Positions 1 to 12,394 of a stretch of DNA of 64,000 nt are shown one piece after another. Every line of letters begins with the position of its first letter. The stretch's first letter is position 1. Source of the DNA: Eledone cirrhosa (Eukaryota > Mollusca > Cephalopoda > Octopoda > Eledonidae). The translations under genes and the position numbers were made by a program. The stretch lies in NCBI GenBank assembly GCA_964016885.1, contig OZ024741.1, positions 415,723,081-415,787,080 of the forward strand. Reading direction: 5' to 3'. Below the pieces are notes generated by a model. That model saw only the letters and a list, made by a program, of their open reading frames with translations. It was not told the DNA's origin and did no database searches.

Positions 1-2740
1 TCTGTTATATTAACTGGGGCCTCTGTTATATTAAATGGGGTCTCTGATATATTAACTGGGGTCTCTGTTATATTAAATGGGGCCTCTGATATATTAACTG
101 GGGTCTCTGTTATATTAACTGGGGCCTCTGTTATATTAACTGGGGCCTCTGTTATATTAACTGGGGCCTCTGTTATATTAAATGGGGTCTCTGATATATT
201 AACTGGGGTCTCTGTTATATTAAATGGGGTCTCTGATATATTAACTGGGGTCTCTGTTATATTAACTGGGGTCTCTGATATATTAACTGGGGTCTCTGTT
301 ATATTAAATGGGGTCTCTGATATATTAACTGGGGTCTCTGTTATATTAACTAGGGTCTCTGTTATATTAACTGGGGCCTCTGTTATATTAAATGGGGTCT
401 CAGTTATATTAACTGGCGCCTCTGTTATATTAACTGGGGCCTCTGTTATATTAACTGGGGCCTCTGTTATATTAACTGGGCTCTCTGTTATATTAACTAG
501 GGTCTCTGTTATGTTAAATGGGGTCTCTGTTATATTAACTGGGGCCTCTGTTATATTAACTGGGGCCTCTGTTATATTAACCGGGGCCTCTGTTATATTA
601 ACTGGGGGCTCTGTTATATTAACTAGGGTCTCTGTTATATTAACTGGGGCCTCTGTTATATTAAATGGGGTCTCTGTTATATTAAATGGGGTCTCTGTTA
701 TATTAACTGGCGCCTCTGTGATATTAACTGGGGCCTCTGTTATATTAACTGGGGCCTCTGTTATATTAACTGGGGTCTCTGTTATATTAACTAGGGTCTC
801 TGTTATATTAACTGGGGCCTCTGTTATATTAACTGGGGCCTCTGTTATATTAACTGGGGCCTCTGTTATATTAACTGGGGTCTCTGTTATATTAACTAGG
901 GTCTCTGTTATTTTAAATGGGGTCTCTGTTATATTAACTGGGGCCTCTGTTATATTAACTGGGGCCTCTGTTATATTAACTGGGGTCTCTGTTATATTAA
1001 CTGGGGTCTCTGTTATATTAACTGGGGCCTCTGTTATATTAGCTGGGGCCTCTGTTATATCAACTGGGGTCTCTGTTACATTAAATGGGGTCTCTGTTAT
1101 ATTAACTGGGGCCTCTGTTATATTAACTGGGCCCTCTGTTATATTAACTGGGGCCTCTGTTATATTAACTGGGGTCTCTGTTATATTAACTGGGGTATGT
1201 TATATTAACTGCGGCCTCTGTTATATTAACTGGGGCCTCTATTATAGTAACTGGGGTCTCTGTTATATTAACTGGGGTCTCTGTTATATTAACTGGGGTC
1301 TCTATCATATTAACTGGGGTCTCTGTTATATTAACAGGGGTCTCTGTTATATTAACTGGGGTCTCTGTTATATTAACTGGGGTCTCTATTATATTAAATG
1401 GCGTCTATGTTATTTTAACTGGGGCCTCTGTTATATTAACTGGGGCCTCTGTTATATTAACTGGGGTCTCTGTTATATTAACTGGGGTCTCTGTTATATT
1501 AACTGGGGTCTCTGTTATATTAACTGGGGTCTCTGTTATATTAACTGGGGTATGTTATATTAACTGGGGTCTCTGTTATATTAACTGTGGCCTCTGTTTT
1601 ATTAACTAGGGCCTCTATTATATTAACTGGGGTCTCTGTTATATTAACTGGGGTCTCTGTTATATTAACTGGGGTCTCTGTTATATTAACTGGGGTATGT
1701 TATATTAACTGGGGTCTCTGTTATATTAACTGGGGCCTCTGTTATATTAACTGGGGCCTTTGTTATGTTAACTGGGGCCTCTGTTATATTAAATGGGGTC
1801 TCTGATATATTAACTGGGGCCTCTGATATATTAACTGGGGCCTCTGTTATATTAACTGGGGTCTCTGTTATATTAACTAGGGTCTCTGTTATATTAAATG
1901 GGGTCTCTGTTATATAAACTGGGGTCTCTGTTATATTAACTGGTGCCTCTGTCATATTAACTGGGGTCTCTGTTATATTAACTGGGGCCTCTGTTATATT
2001 AACTGGGGCCTCTGTTATATTAACTGGGGTCTCTGTTATATTAACTGGGGTCTCTGTTATATTAACTGGGGTCTCTGTTATATTAACTGGGGCCTCTGTT
2101 ATATTAACTGGGGCCTCTGTTATATTAACTGGGGTCTCTGTTATATTAACTGGGGTCTCTGTTATATTAACTGGGGTATGTTATATTAACTGGGGTCTCT
2201 ATTATATTAACTGGGGTCTCTGTTATATTAACTGGGGCCTCTGTTATATTAACTGGGGCCTCTATCATATTAACTGGGGTCTCTGTTATATTAACAGGGG
2301 TCTCTGTTATATTAACTGGGGTCTCTGTTATATTAACTGGGGTCTCTATTATATTAAATGGCGTCTATGTTATTTTAACTGGGGCCTCTGTTATATTAAC
2401 TGGGGCCTCTGTTATATTAACTGGGGTCTCTGTTATATTAACTGGGGTCTCTGTTATATTAACTGGGGTCTCTGTTATATTAACTGGGGTATGTTATATT
2501 AACTGGGGTCTCTGTTATATTAACTGGGGCCTCTGTTATATTAAATGGGGTCTCTGTTATATTAACTGGGGTCTCTGTTATATTAACTGGTGCCTCTGTC
2601 ATATTAACTGGGGTCTCTGTTATATTAACTGGGGCCTCTGTTATATTAACTGGGGCCTCTGTTATATTAACTGGGGTCTCTGTTATATTAACTGGGGTCT
2701 CTGTTATATTAACTGGGGTATGTTATATTAACTGGGGTCT
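1..2740 (+). repeat. A-unit copy 1 (left end cut by the window)
   Basis: Position 1 aligns with position 3,691; the offset is 3,690 bp up to about 810 and 3,732 bp afterwards, because copy 2 has two extra monomers (an AAAT-GGGG-TC and a GGCGCC one near 4,518 to 4,560). Diagnostic variants are TTAGCTGGGG near 1,040, TATCAACTGG near 1,058, TCTATCATAT at 1,301, TTAACAGGGG near 1,331 and GGCGTCTATG near 1,400. An internal 960-bp offset repeats the TCTATCATAT to GGCGTCTATG stretch at 2,261 to 2,370. Private substitutions of this copy include TCAGTTATATT near 410 and TATATAAACT near 1,912. It holds no gene. Confidence 0.9.
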
Positions 2741-3180
2741 CTGTTATATTAACTTGGGTCTCTGTTATGTTAACTGGGGTCTCTGTTATATTAACTGGAG
2801 CCTCTGTTAAATTAACTGGGGCTCTGTTATATTAACTGGGGCCTCTGTTATATTAAATGGGGTCTCTGTTATATTAACTGGCGCCTCTGTTATATTAACT
2901 GGGGCATCTGTTATATTAACTGGGGTATGTTATATTAACTGGGGTCTCTGTAATATTAATTGGGGGCTCTATTATATGAACTGGGGTCTCTGTTATATTA
3001 ACTGGGATCTCTGTTAAATTAACTGGGGTATGTTATATTAACTGGGGTCGCGGTTATATTAACTGGGGCCTCTATTATATTGACTTAGGTCTCTGTTATA
3101 TTAACTGGGGTCTCTGTTATATTAACTGGGGTCTCTGTTATATTAACTGGGGTATGTTATATTAACTGGGGTCTCTGTTA
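2741..3180 (+). repeat. Linker segment shared with 11,311-11,680
   Basis: The stretch begins with the rare AACTTGGGTC and TGTTATGTTAAC variants and matches about 11,320 onward at an offset of 8,569 bp. The offset becomes 8,570 after a one-base deletion near 2,818 (GGGG-CTCTG for GGGG-CCTCTG) that makes a 20-bp monomer here. Both copies carry the CpG-bearing variant GTCGCGGTTATATT (3,047 and 11,617) and TTGACTTAGG. Several substitutions separate the two (TATATGAACT and TGGGGGCTC near 2,960 to 2,980 occur only here), so this pair looks older than the tandem pairs further right. There is no coding content. Confidence 0.8.
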
Positions 3181-6100
3181 TATTGACTGGGGTACGTTAT
3201 ATTAACTGGGGTCACTGTAATATTAACTGGGGTCTCTATTATATTAACTGGGGTCTCTGTTATATTAACTGGGATCTCTGTTATATTAACTGGGGTATGT
3301 TATATTAACTGGGGTCTCTGTTATATTAACTGGGGCCTCTGTTATATTAACTGGGGTCTCTCTTATATTAACTAGGGTCTCTGTTATATTAAATGGTGTC
3401 TCTGTTATATTAACTGGGGTCTCTGTTATATTAACTGGTGCCTCTGTTATATTAACTGGGGTCTCTGTTATATTAACTGGGGCCTCTGTTATATTAACTG
3501 GGGCCTCTGTTATATTAACTGGGGTCTCTGTTATATTAACTGGGGTCTCTGTTATATTAACTGGGATATGTTATATTAACTGGGGTCCCTGTCATATTAA
3601 CTGGGGTCTCTATTATATTAACTGGGGTCTGTGTTATATTAACTGGGGTATGTTATATTAACTGGGGTCTCTGTTATATTAACTGGGGCCTCTGTTATAT
3701 TAACTGGGGCCTCTGTTATATTAAATGGGGTCTCTGATATATTAACTGGGGTCTCTGTTATATTAAATGGGGCCTCTGATATATTAACTGGGGTCTCTGT
3801 TATATTAACTGGGGCCTCTGTTATATTAACTGGGGCCTCTGTTATATTAACTGGGGCCTCTGTTATATTAAATGGGGTCTCTGATATATTAACTGGGGTC
3901 TCTGTTATATTAAATGGGGTCTCTGATATTTTAACTGGGGTCTCTGTTATATTAACTGGGGTCTCTGATATATTAACTGGGGTCTCTGTTATATTAAATG
4001 GGGTCTCTGATATATTAACTGGGGTCTCTGTTATATTAACTAGGGTCTCTGTTATATTAACTGGGGCCTCTGTTATATTAAATGGGGTCTCTGTTATATT
4101 AACTGGCGCCTCTGTTATATTAACTGGGGCCTCTGTTATATTAACTGGGGCCTCTGTTATATTAACTGGGGTCTCTGTTATATTAACTAGGGTCTCTGTT
4201 ATGTTAAATGGGGTCTCTGTTATATTAACTGGGGCCTCTGTTATATTAACTGGGGCCTCTGTTATATTAACTGGGGCCTCTGTTATATTAACTGGGGGCT
4301 CTGTTATATTAACTAGGGTCTCTGTTATATTAACTGGGGCCTCTGTTATATTAAATGGGGTCTCTGTTATATTAAATGGGGTCTCTGTTATATTAACTGG
4401 CGCCTCTGTGATATTAACTGGGGCCTCTGTTATATTAACTGGGGCCTCTGTTATATTAACTGGGGTCTCTGTTATATTAACTAGGGTCTCTGTTATATTA
4501 ACTGGGGCCTCTGTTATATTAAATGGGGTCTCTGTTATATTAACTGGCGCCTCTGTTATATTAACTGGGGCCTCTGTTATATTAACTGGGGCCTCTGTTA
4601 TATTAACTGGGGTCTCTGTTATATTAACTAGGGTCTCTGTTATTTTAAATGGGGTCTCTGTTATATTAACTGGGGCCTCTGTTATATTAACTGGGGCCTC
4701 TGTTATATTAACTGGGGTCTCTGTTATATTAACTGGGGTCTCTGTTATATTAACTGGGGCCTCTGTTATATTAGCTGGGGCCTCTGTTATATCAACTGGG
4801 GTCTCTGTTACATTAAATGGGGTCTCTGTTATATTAACTGGGGCCTCTGTTATATTAACTGGGCCCTCTGTTATATTAACTGGGGCCTCTGTTATATTAA
4901 CTGGGGTCTCTGTTATATTAACTGGGGTATGTTATATTAACTGCGGCCTCTGTTATATTAACTGGGGCCTCTATTATAGTAACTGGGGTCTCTGTTATAT
5001 TAACTGGGGTCTCTGTTATATTAACTGGGGTCTCTATCATATTAACTGGGGTCTCTGTTATATTAACAGGGGTCTCTGTTATATTAACTGGGGTCTCTGT
5101 TATATTAACTGGGGTCTCTATTATATTAAATGGCGTCTATGTTATTTTAACTGGGGCCTCTGTTATATTAACTGGGGCCTCTGTTATATTAACTGGGGTC
5201 TCTGTTATATTAACTGGGGTCTCTGTTATATTAACTGGGGTCTCTGTTATATTAACTGGGGTCTCTGTTATATTAACTGGGGTATGTTATATTAACTGGG
5301 GTCTCTGTTATATTAACTGTGGCCTCTGTTTTATTAACTAGGGCCTCTATTATATTAACTGGGGTCTCTGTTATATTAACTGGGGTCTCTGTTATATTAA
5401 CTGGGGTCTCTGTTATATTAACTGGGGTATGTTATATTAACTGGGGTCTCTGTTATATTAACTGGGGCCTCTGTTATATTAACTGGGGCCTTTGTTATGT
5501 TAACTGGGGCCTCTGTTATATTAAATGGGGTCTCTGATATATTAACTGGGGCCTCTGATATATTAACTGGGGCCTCTGTTATATTAACTGGGGTCTCTGT
5601 TATATTAACTAGGGTCTCTGTTATATTAAATGGGGTCTCTGTTATATTAACTGGGGTCTCTGTTATATTAACTGGTGCCTCTGTCATATTAACTGGGGTC
5701 TCTGTTATATTAACTGGGGCCTCTGTTATATTAACTGGGGCCTCTGTTATATTAACTGGGGTCTCTGTTATATTAACTGGGGTCTCTGTTATATTAACTG
5801 GGGTCTCTGTTATATTAACTGGGGCCTCTGTTATATTAACTGGGGCCTCTGTTATATTAACTGGGGTCTCTGTTATATTAACTGGGGTCTCTGTTATATT
5901 AACTGGGGTATGTTATATTAACTGGGGTCTCTATTATATTAACTGGGGTCTCTGTTATATTAACTGGGGCCTCTGTTATATTAACTGGGGCCTCTATCAT
6001 ATTAACTGGGGTCTCTGTTATATTAACAGGGGTCTCTGTTATATTAACTGGGGTCTCTGTTATATTAACTGGGGTCTCTATTATATTAAATGGCGTCTAT

Positions 6101-6470
6101 GTTATTTTAACTGGGGCCTCTGTTATATTAACTGGGGCCTCTGTTATATTAACTGGGGTCTCTGTTATATTAACTGGGGTCTCTGTTATATTAACTGGGG
6201 TCTCTGTTATATTAACTGGGGTATGTTATATTAACTGGGGTCTCTGTTATATTAACTGGGGCCTCTGTTATATTAAATGGGGTCTCTGTTATATTAACTG
6301 GGGTCTCTGTTATATTAACTGGTGCCTCTGTCATATTAACTGGGGTCTCTGTTATATTAACTGGGGCCTCTGTTATATTAACTGGGGCCTCTGTTATATT
6401 AACTGGGGTCTCTGTTATATTAACTGGGGTCTCTGTTATATTAACTGGGGTATGTTATATTAACTGGGGT
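3181..6470 (+). repeat. A-unit copy 2
   Basis: This copy matches copy 1 at 3,690 to 3,732 bp offset. It also matches 12,395 onward at 9,214 bp, rising to 9,235 bp after one extra monomer in the downstream copy near 12,890 and falling back to 9,214 after another monomer is lost. It begins at the TTGACTGGGGTACG variant. It keeps the internal 960-bp repeat seen in copy 1 (TCTATCATAT near 5,032 and 5,992), which the two downstream A copies lack. Stop-free stretches here, including one of 364 codons from 4,201, are produced by runs of 21-bp monomers and are not genes. Confidence 0.88.
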
Positions 6471-9400
6471 CTCTATTATATTAACTGGGGTCTCTGTTAT
6501 ATTAACTGGGGCCTCTGTTATATTAACTGGGGTCTCTGTTATATTAACTGGGGTCTCTGTTATATTAACTGGTGCCTCTGTTATATTAACTGGGGTCTCT
6601 GTTATATTAACTGGGGCCTCTGTTATATTAACTGGGGCCTCTGTTATAATAACTGGGGTCTCTCTTATATTAACTGGGGTCTCTGTTATATTAACTGGGG
6701 TATGTTATATTAACTGGGGTGTCTGTAATATTAACTGGGGTCTCTATTATATTAACTGGGGTCTCTGTTATATTAACTGGGGCCTCTGTTATATTAACTG
6801 GGGTCTCTGTTATATTAACTGGGGCCTCTGTTATATTAACTGGGGCTTCTGTTATATTAACTAGAGCCTCCGTTATATTAACTGGGGTCTCTGTTATATT
6901 TACTGGGGTCTCTGTTATCTTAAATGGGGTTTCTGTTATATTAACTGGGGTCTCTGTTATATTAACTGGTGCCTCTGTTATATTAACTGGGGCCTCTGTT
7001 ATATTAACTGGGGCCTCTGTTATATTAACTGGGGCCTCTGTTATATTAACTGGGGCCTCTGTTATATTAACTGGGGTCTCTGTTATATTAACTTGGGTCT
7101 CTGTTATATTAACTGGGGCCTCTGTTATATTAGCTGGGGCCTCTGTTATATTAACTGGGGTCTCTGTTACATTAAATGGGGTCTCTGTTATATTAAATGG
7201 GGCCTCTGTTATATTAACTGGGGCCTCTGTTATATTAACTGGGGTCTCTGTTATATTAACTGGGGTATGTTATATTAACTGGGGCCTCTGTTATATTAAC
7301 TGGGGCCTCTATTATAGTAACTGGGGTCTCTGTTATTTTAACTGGGGTCTCTGTTATATTAACTGGGGTCTCCTTCATATTAACTGGGGTCTCTGTTATA
7401 TTAACAGGGGTCTCTGTTATATTAACTGGGGTCTCTGTTATATTAACTGGGGTCTCTATTATATTATATGGCGTCTATGTTATTTTAACTGGGGCCTCTG
7501 TTATATTAACTGGGGTCTCTGTTATTTTAACTGGGGTATGTTATATTAACTGTGGCCTCTGTTATATTAACTGGGGCCTCTATTATATTAACTGGGGTCT
7601 CTGTTATATTAACTGGGGTCTCTGTTATATTAACTGGGGCCTCTGTTATATTAACTGAGGTCTCTGTTATATTAACTGGGGTCTCTGTTATATTAACTGG
7701 GGTCTCTGTTATATTAACTGGGGTCTCTGTTATATTAACTGGAATCTCTGTTATATTAACTGGGGTCTCTGTTATATTAACTGGGGCCTCTGTTATATTA
7801 ACTGGGGCCTCTGTTATATTAACTGGGGCCTCTGTTATATTAACTGGGGTCTCTGTTATATTAACTGGTGCCTCTGTTATATTAACTGGGGTCTCTGTTA
7901 TATTAACTGGGGTCTCTGTTATATTAACTGGGGTCTCTATTATATTAAATGGCGTCTATGTTATTTGAACTGGGGCCTCTGTTATATTAACTGGGGTCTC
8001 TGTTATATTAACTGGGGTATGTTATATTAACTGTGGCCTCTGTTATATTAACTGGGGCCTCTATTATATTAACTGTGGTCTCTGTTATATTAACTGGGGT
8101 CTCTGTTATATTAACTGGGGCCTCTGTTATATTAACTGGGGTCTCTGTTATATTAACTGGGGTCTCTGTTATATTAACTGGGGTCTCTGTTATATTAACT
8201 GGGGTATGTTATATTAACTGGGGTCTCTGTTATATTAACTGTGGCCTCTGTTATATTAACTGGGGCCTCTATTATATTAACTGGGGTCTCTGTTATATTA
8301 ACTGGGGTCTCTGTTATATTAACTGGGGTCTCTGTTATATTAACTGGGGTCTCTGTTATATTAACTGGAGTCTCTGTTATATTAACTGGGGTATGTTATA
8401 GTAACTGGGGTCTCTGTTATATTAACTGGGGCCTCTGTTATATTAACTGGGGCCTCTGTTATATTAACTGGGGCCTCTGTTATATTAAATGGGGTCTCTG
8501 ATATATTAACTGGGGTCTCTGTTATATTAACTGGGGCCTCTGTTATATTAACTGGGGTCTCTGTTATATTAACTGGGGCCTCTGTTATATTAAATGGGGT
8601 CTCTGTTATATCAACTGGCGCCTCTGTTATATTAACTGGTGCCTCTGTTATATTAACTGGGGCCTCTGTTATATTAACTGGGGTCTCTGTTATATTAACT
8701 AGGGTCTCTGTTATATTAAATGGGGTCTGTGTTATATTAACTGGGGTCTCTGTTATATTAACTGGTGCCTCTGTTATATTAACTGGGGTCTCTGTTATAT
8801 TAACTGGGGCCTCTGTTATATTAACTGGGGCCTCTGTTATATTAACTGGGGTCTCTGTTATATTAACTGGGGTCTCTGTTATATTAACTGGGGTATGTTA
8901 TATTAACTGGGGTCTCTGTAATATTAACTGGGTTCTCTATTATATTAACTGGGGTCTCTGTTATATTAACTGGGGCCTCTGTTATATTAACTGGGGTCTC
9001 TGTTATATTAACTAGGGTCTCTGTTATATTAAATAGGGTCTCTGTTATATTAACTGGGGTCTCTGTTATATTAACTGGTGCCTCTGTTATATTAACTGGG
9101 ATCTCTGTTATATTAACTGGGGCCTCTGTTATATTAACTGGGACCTCTGTTATATTAACTGGGGTCTCTGTTATATTAACTGGGGTCTCTGTTATATTAA
9201 CTGGGGTATGTTATATTAACTGGGGTCTCTGTTATATTAACTGGGGCCTCTGTTATATTAACTGGGGCCTCTGTTATATTAACTGGGGCCTCTGTTATAT
9301 TAAATGGGGTCTCTGTTATATTAACTGGGGTCTCTGTTATATTAACTGGGGTATGTTATATTAACTGGGGTCTCTGTTATATTAACTGGGGCCTCTGTTA

Positions 9401-9790
9401 TATTAACTGGGGCCTCTGTTATATTAACTGGGGCCTCTGTTATATTAAATGGGGTCTCTGTTATATTAACTGGCGCCTCTGTTATATTAACTGGGGCCTC
9501 TGTTATATTAACTGGGGCCTCTGTTATATTAACTGGGGTCTCTGTTATATTAACTAGGGTCTCTGTTATATTAAATGGGGTCTCTGTTATATTAACTGGG
9601 GCCTCTGTTATATTAACTGGGGTCTCTTATATATTAACTGGGGTCTCTGTTATATTAACTGGGGTATGTTATATTAACTGGGGTCTCTGTAATATTAACT
9701 GGGGTCTCTATTATATTAACTGGGGTCTCTGTTATATTAACTGGGGCCTCTGTTATATTAACTGGGGCCTCTGTTATATTAACTGGGGTC
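6471..9790 (+). repeat. Divergent left-family stretch with short local duplications
   Basis: About 6,540 to 6,980 matches 9,796 to 10,236 at a 3,256-bp offset; both carry TATAATAACT followed by TCTCTTATATT and then GGGGTGTCTGTAAT. About 7,080 to 7,560 is a diverged copy of the A-unit core, with TTAGCTGGGG, ATAGTAACTGG, TTAACAGGGG and GGCGTCTATG. A module marked by AACTGTGGCC followed by CTCTATTATATT starts near 7,552, 8,033 and 8,241 (the last two 208 bp apart). From 8,500 to 9,790 only ordinary 21-bp monomers and a few 19-bp ones are visible. No gene or unique DNA is present. Confidence 0.85.
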
Positions 9791-10830
9791 TCTGTTATAT
9801 TAACTGGGGTCTCTGTTATATTAACTGGTGCCTCTGTTATATTAACTGGGGTCTCTGTTATATTAACTGGGGCCTCTGTTATATTAACTGGGGCCTCTGT
9901 TATAATAACTGGGGTCTCTCTTATATTAACTGGGGTCTCTGTTATATTAACTGGGGTATGTTATATTAACTGGGGTGTCTGTAATATTAACTGGGGTCTC
10001 TATTATATTAACTGGGGTCTCTGTTATATTAACTGGGGCCTCTGTTATATTAACTGGGGTCTCTGTTATATTAACTGGGGCCTCTGTTATATTAACTGGG
10101 GCCTCTGTTATATTAACTGGAGCCTCCGTTATATTAACTGGGGTCTCTGTTATATTAACTGGGGTCTCTGTTATCTTAAATGGGGTTTCTGTTATATTAA
10201 CTGGGGTCTCTGTTATATTAACTGGTGCCTCTGTTATATTAACTGGGGTCTCTGTTATATTAACTGGGGCCTCTGTTATATTAACTGGGGTCTCTATTAT
10301 ATTAACTGGGGTCTCTGTTATATTAACTGGGGTCTCTGTTACATTAAATGGGGTCTCTGTTATATTAACTGGGGCCTCTGTTATATTAACTGGGGTCTCT
10401 GTTATATTAACTGGGGCCTCTGTTATATTAACTGGGCTCTCTGTTTTATTTACTGGGGTCTCTGTTATATTAACTGAGGTCTCTGTTATATTAACTGGGG
10501 TCTCTGTTATATTAACTGAGGTCTCTGTTATATTAACTGGGGTCTCTATTATATTAACTGGGGTCTCTGTTATATTAACTGGGGTCTCTGTTATATTAAC
10601 TGGGGTATGTTATATTAACTGGGGTCTCTGTTATATCAACTGGGTTCTCTGTTATATTAACTGGGGTATGTTATATTAACTGGGGTCTCTGTTATATTAA
10701 CTGGGGTCTCGGTTATATTAACTGGGGTATGTTATATTAACTGGGGTCTCTGTAATATTAACTGGGTCCTCTGTTATATTAACTGGGTCCTCTGTTATAT
10801 TAAATGGGGTCTCTGTTATATTAGCTGGGG
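9791..10830 (+). repeat. Transition stretch; first appearance of the GGGCTCTCTG / CTGAGG motif
   Basis: The left part (to about 10,236) duplicates 6,540 to 6,980. From about 10,430 a string of variants appears, GGGCTCTCTGTTTTATT then alternating CTGAGG and CTGGGG monomers, that later becomes a hallmark of the right-hand family (for example 21,410 to 21,560, 23,360 to 23,510 and 47,230 to 47,390). Here the motif carries TTTACTGG where the right-hand copies read TTAACTGG. The segment ends with several closely spaced 19-bp monomers. Confidence 0.8.
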
Positions 10831-11659
10831 CCTCTGTTATATTAACTGGGGTCTCTGTTACATTAAATGGGGTCTCTGTATATTAACTGGGGCCTCTGTA
10901 ATATTAACTGGGTTCTGTTATATTAACTGGGGTCTCTGTTATATTAACTGGGGTCTCTGTTATATTAACTGGGGTCTCTATTATATTAACTAGGGTCTCT
11001 GTTATATTAACTGGGGCATCTGTAATATTAACTGGGGTATGTTATATTAACTGGGGTCTCTGTTATATTAACTGAGGTCTCTGTTATATTAACTGGGGTC
11101 TCTGTTATATTAACTGGGGACTCTGTTATATTAACTGGGGTCTCGGTTATATTAACTGGGGCCTCTATTATATTAACTTAGGTCACTGTTATATTAACTG
11201 GGGTCTCTGTTATATTAACTGGGGTCTCTGTTATATTAACTGGGGTCTCTGTTATATTAACTGGGGTCTCTGTTATATTAACTGGGGTATGTTATATTAA
11301 CTGGGGTCTCTGTTATATTAACTTGGGTCTCTGTTATGTTAACTGGGGTCTCTGTTATATTAACTGGGGCCTCTGTTATATTAACTGGGGCCTCTGTTAT
11401 ATTAACTGGGGCCTCTGTTATATTAAATGGGGTCTCTGTTATATTAACTGGCGCCTCTGTTATATTAACTGGGGCATCTGTTATATTAACTGGGGTATGT
11501 TATATTAACTGGGGTCTCTGTAATATTAATTGGGGTCTCTATTATATTAACTGGGGTCTCTGTTATATTAACTGGGATCTCTGTTAAATTAACTGGGGTA
11601 TGTTATATTAACTGGGGTCGCGGTTATATTAACTGGGGCCTCTATTATATTGACTTAGG
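10831..11659 (+). repeat. 829-bp tandem duplication, copy 1
   Basis: Position 10,861 (CATTAAATGG) aligns with 11,690, an exact 829-bp offset kept through 11,323 against 12,152. The block holds one 20-bp monomer (TCTGTATATT near 10,877), one GGG-TTCTG 19-bp monomer (near 10,911) and four GGGG-TATG monomers (near 11,037, 11,287, 11,498 and 11,597). 40 monomers x 21 minus 11 lost bases equals 829, so the count closes exactly. The right part also matches the linker at 2,741 to 3,180. Confidence 0.9.
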
Positions 11660-12394
11660 TCTCTGTTATATTAACTGGGGTCTCTGTTACATTAAATGGG
11701 GTCTCTGTATATTAACTGGGGCCTCTTTAATATTAACTGGGTTCTGTTATATTAACTGGGGTCTCTGTTATATTAACTGGGGTCTCTGTTATATTAACTG
11801 GGGTCTCTATTATATTAACTAGGGTCTCTGTTATATTAACTGGGGCATCTGTAATATTAACCGGGGTATGTTATATTAACTGGGGTCTCTGTTATATTAA
11901 CTGAGGTCTCTGTTATATTAACTGGGGTCTCTGTTATATTAACTGGGGACTCTGTTATATTAACTGGGGTCTCGGTTATATTAACTGGGGCCTCTACTAT
12001 ATTAACTTAGGTCACTGTTATATTAACTGGGGTCTCTGTTATATTAACTGGGGTCTCTGTTATATTAACTGGGGTCTCTGTTATATTAACTGGGGTCTCT
12101 GTTATATTAACTGGGGTATGTTATATTAACTGGGGCCTCTGTTATATTAACTTGGGTCTCTGTTATGTTAACTGGGGTATCTGTTATATTAACTGGGGCC
12201 TCTGTTATATTAACTGGGGCCTCTGTTATATTAACTGGGGCCTCTGTTATATTAAATGGGGTCTCTGTTATATTAACTGGCGCCTCTGTTATATTAACTG
12301 GGGCATCTGTTATATTAACTGGGGTATGTTATATTAACTGGGGTCTCTGTAATATTAATTGGGGTCTCTATTATATTAACAGGGGTCTCTGTTA
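11660..12394 (+). repeat. 829-bp tandem duplication, copy 2 (truncated)
   Basis: This follows copy 1 directly and matches it until about 12,380, where TTAACAGGGG leads into the TTGACTGGGGTACG start of the next A unit. Differences from copy 1 are few: CTCTTTAAT for CTCTGTAAT near 11,723, TTAACCGGGG near 11,860, CTCTACTAT near 11,993 and GGGGTATCTG near 12,176. The copy is shorter than 829 bp because the A unit takes over. Confidence 0.87.

Noticed and set aside
2951..2962. Perfect palindromes TAATATTA created by the CTGTAATATT variant
   Set aside because: They arise from a single T-to-A change, recur as an inherited monomer variant and are too short to suggest a functional hairpin or origin.
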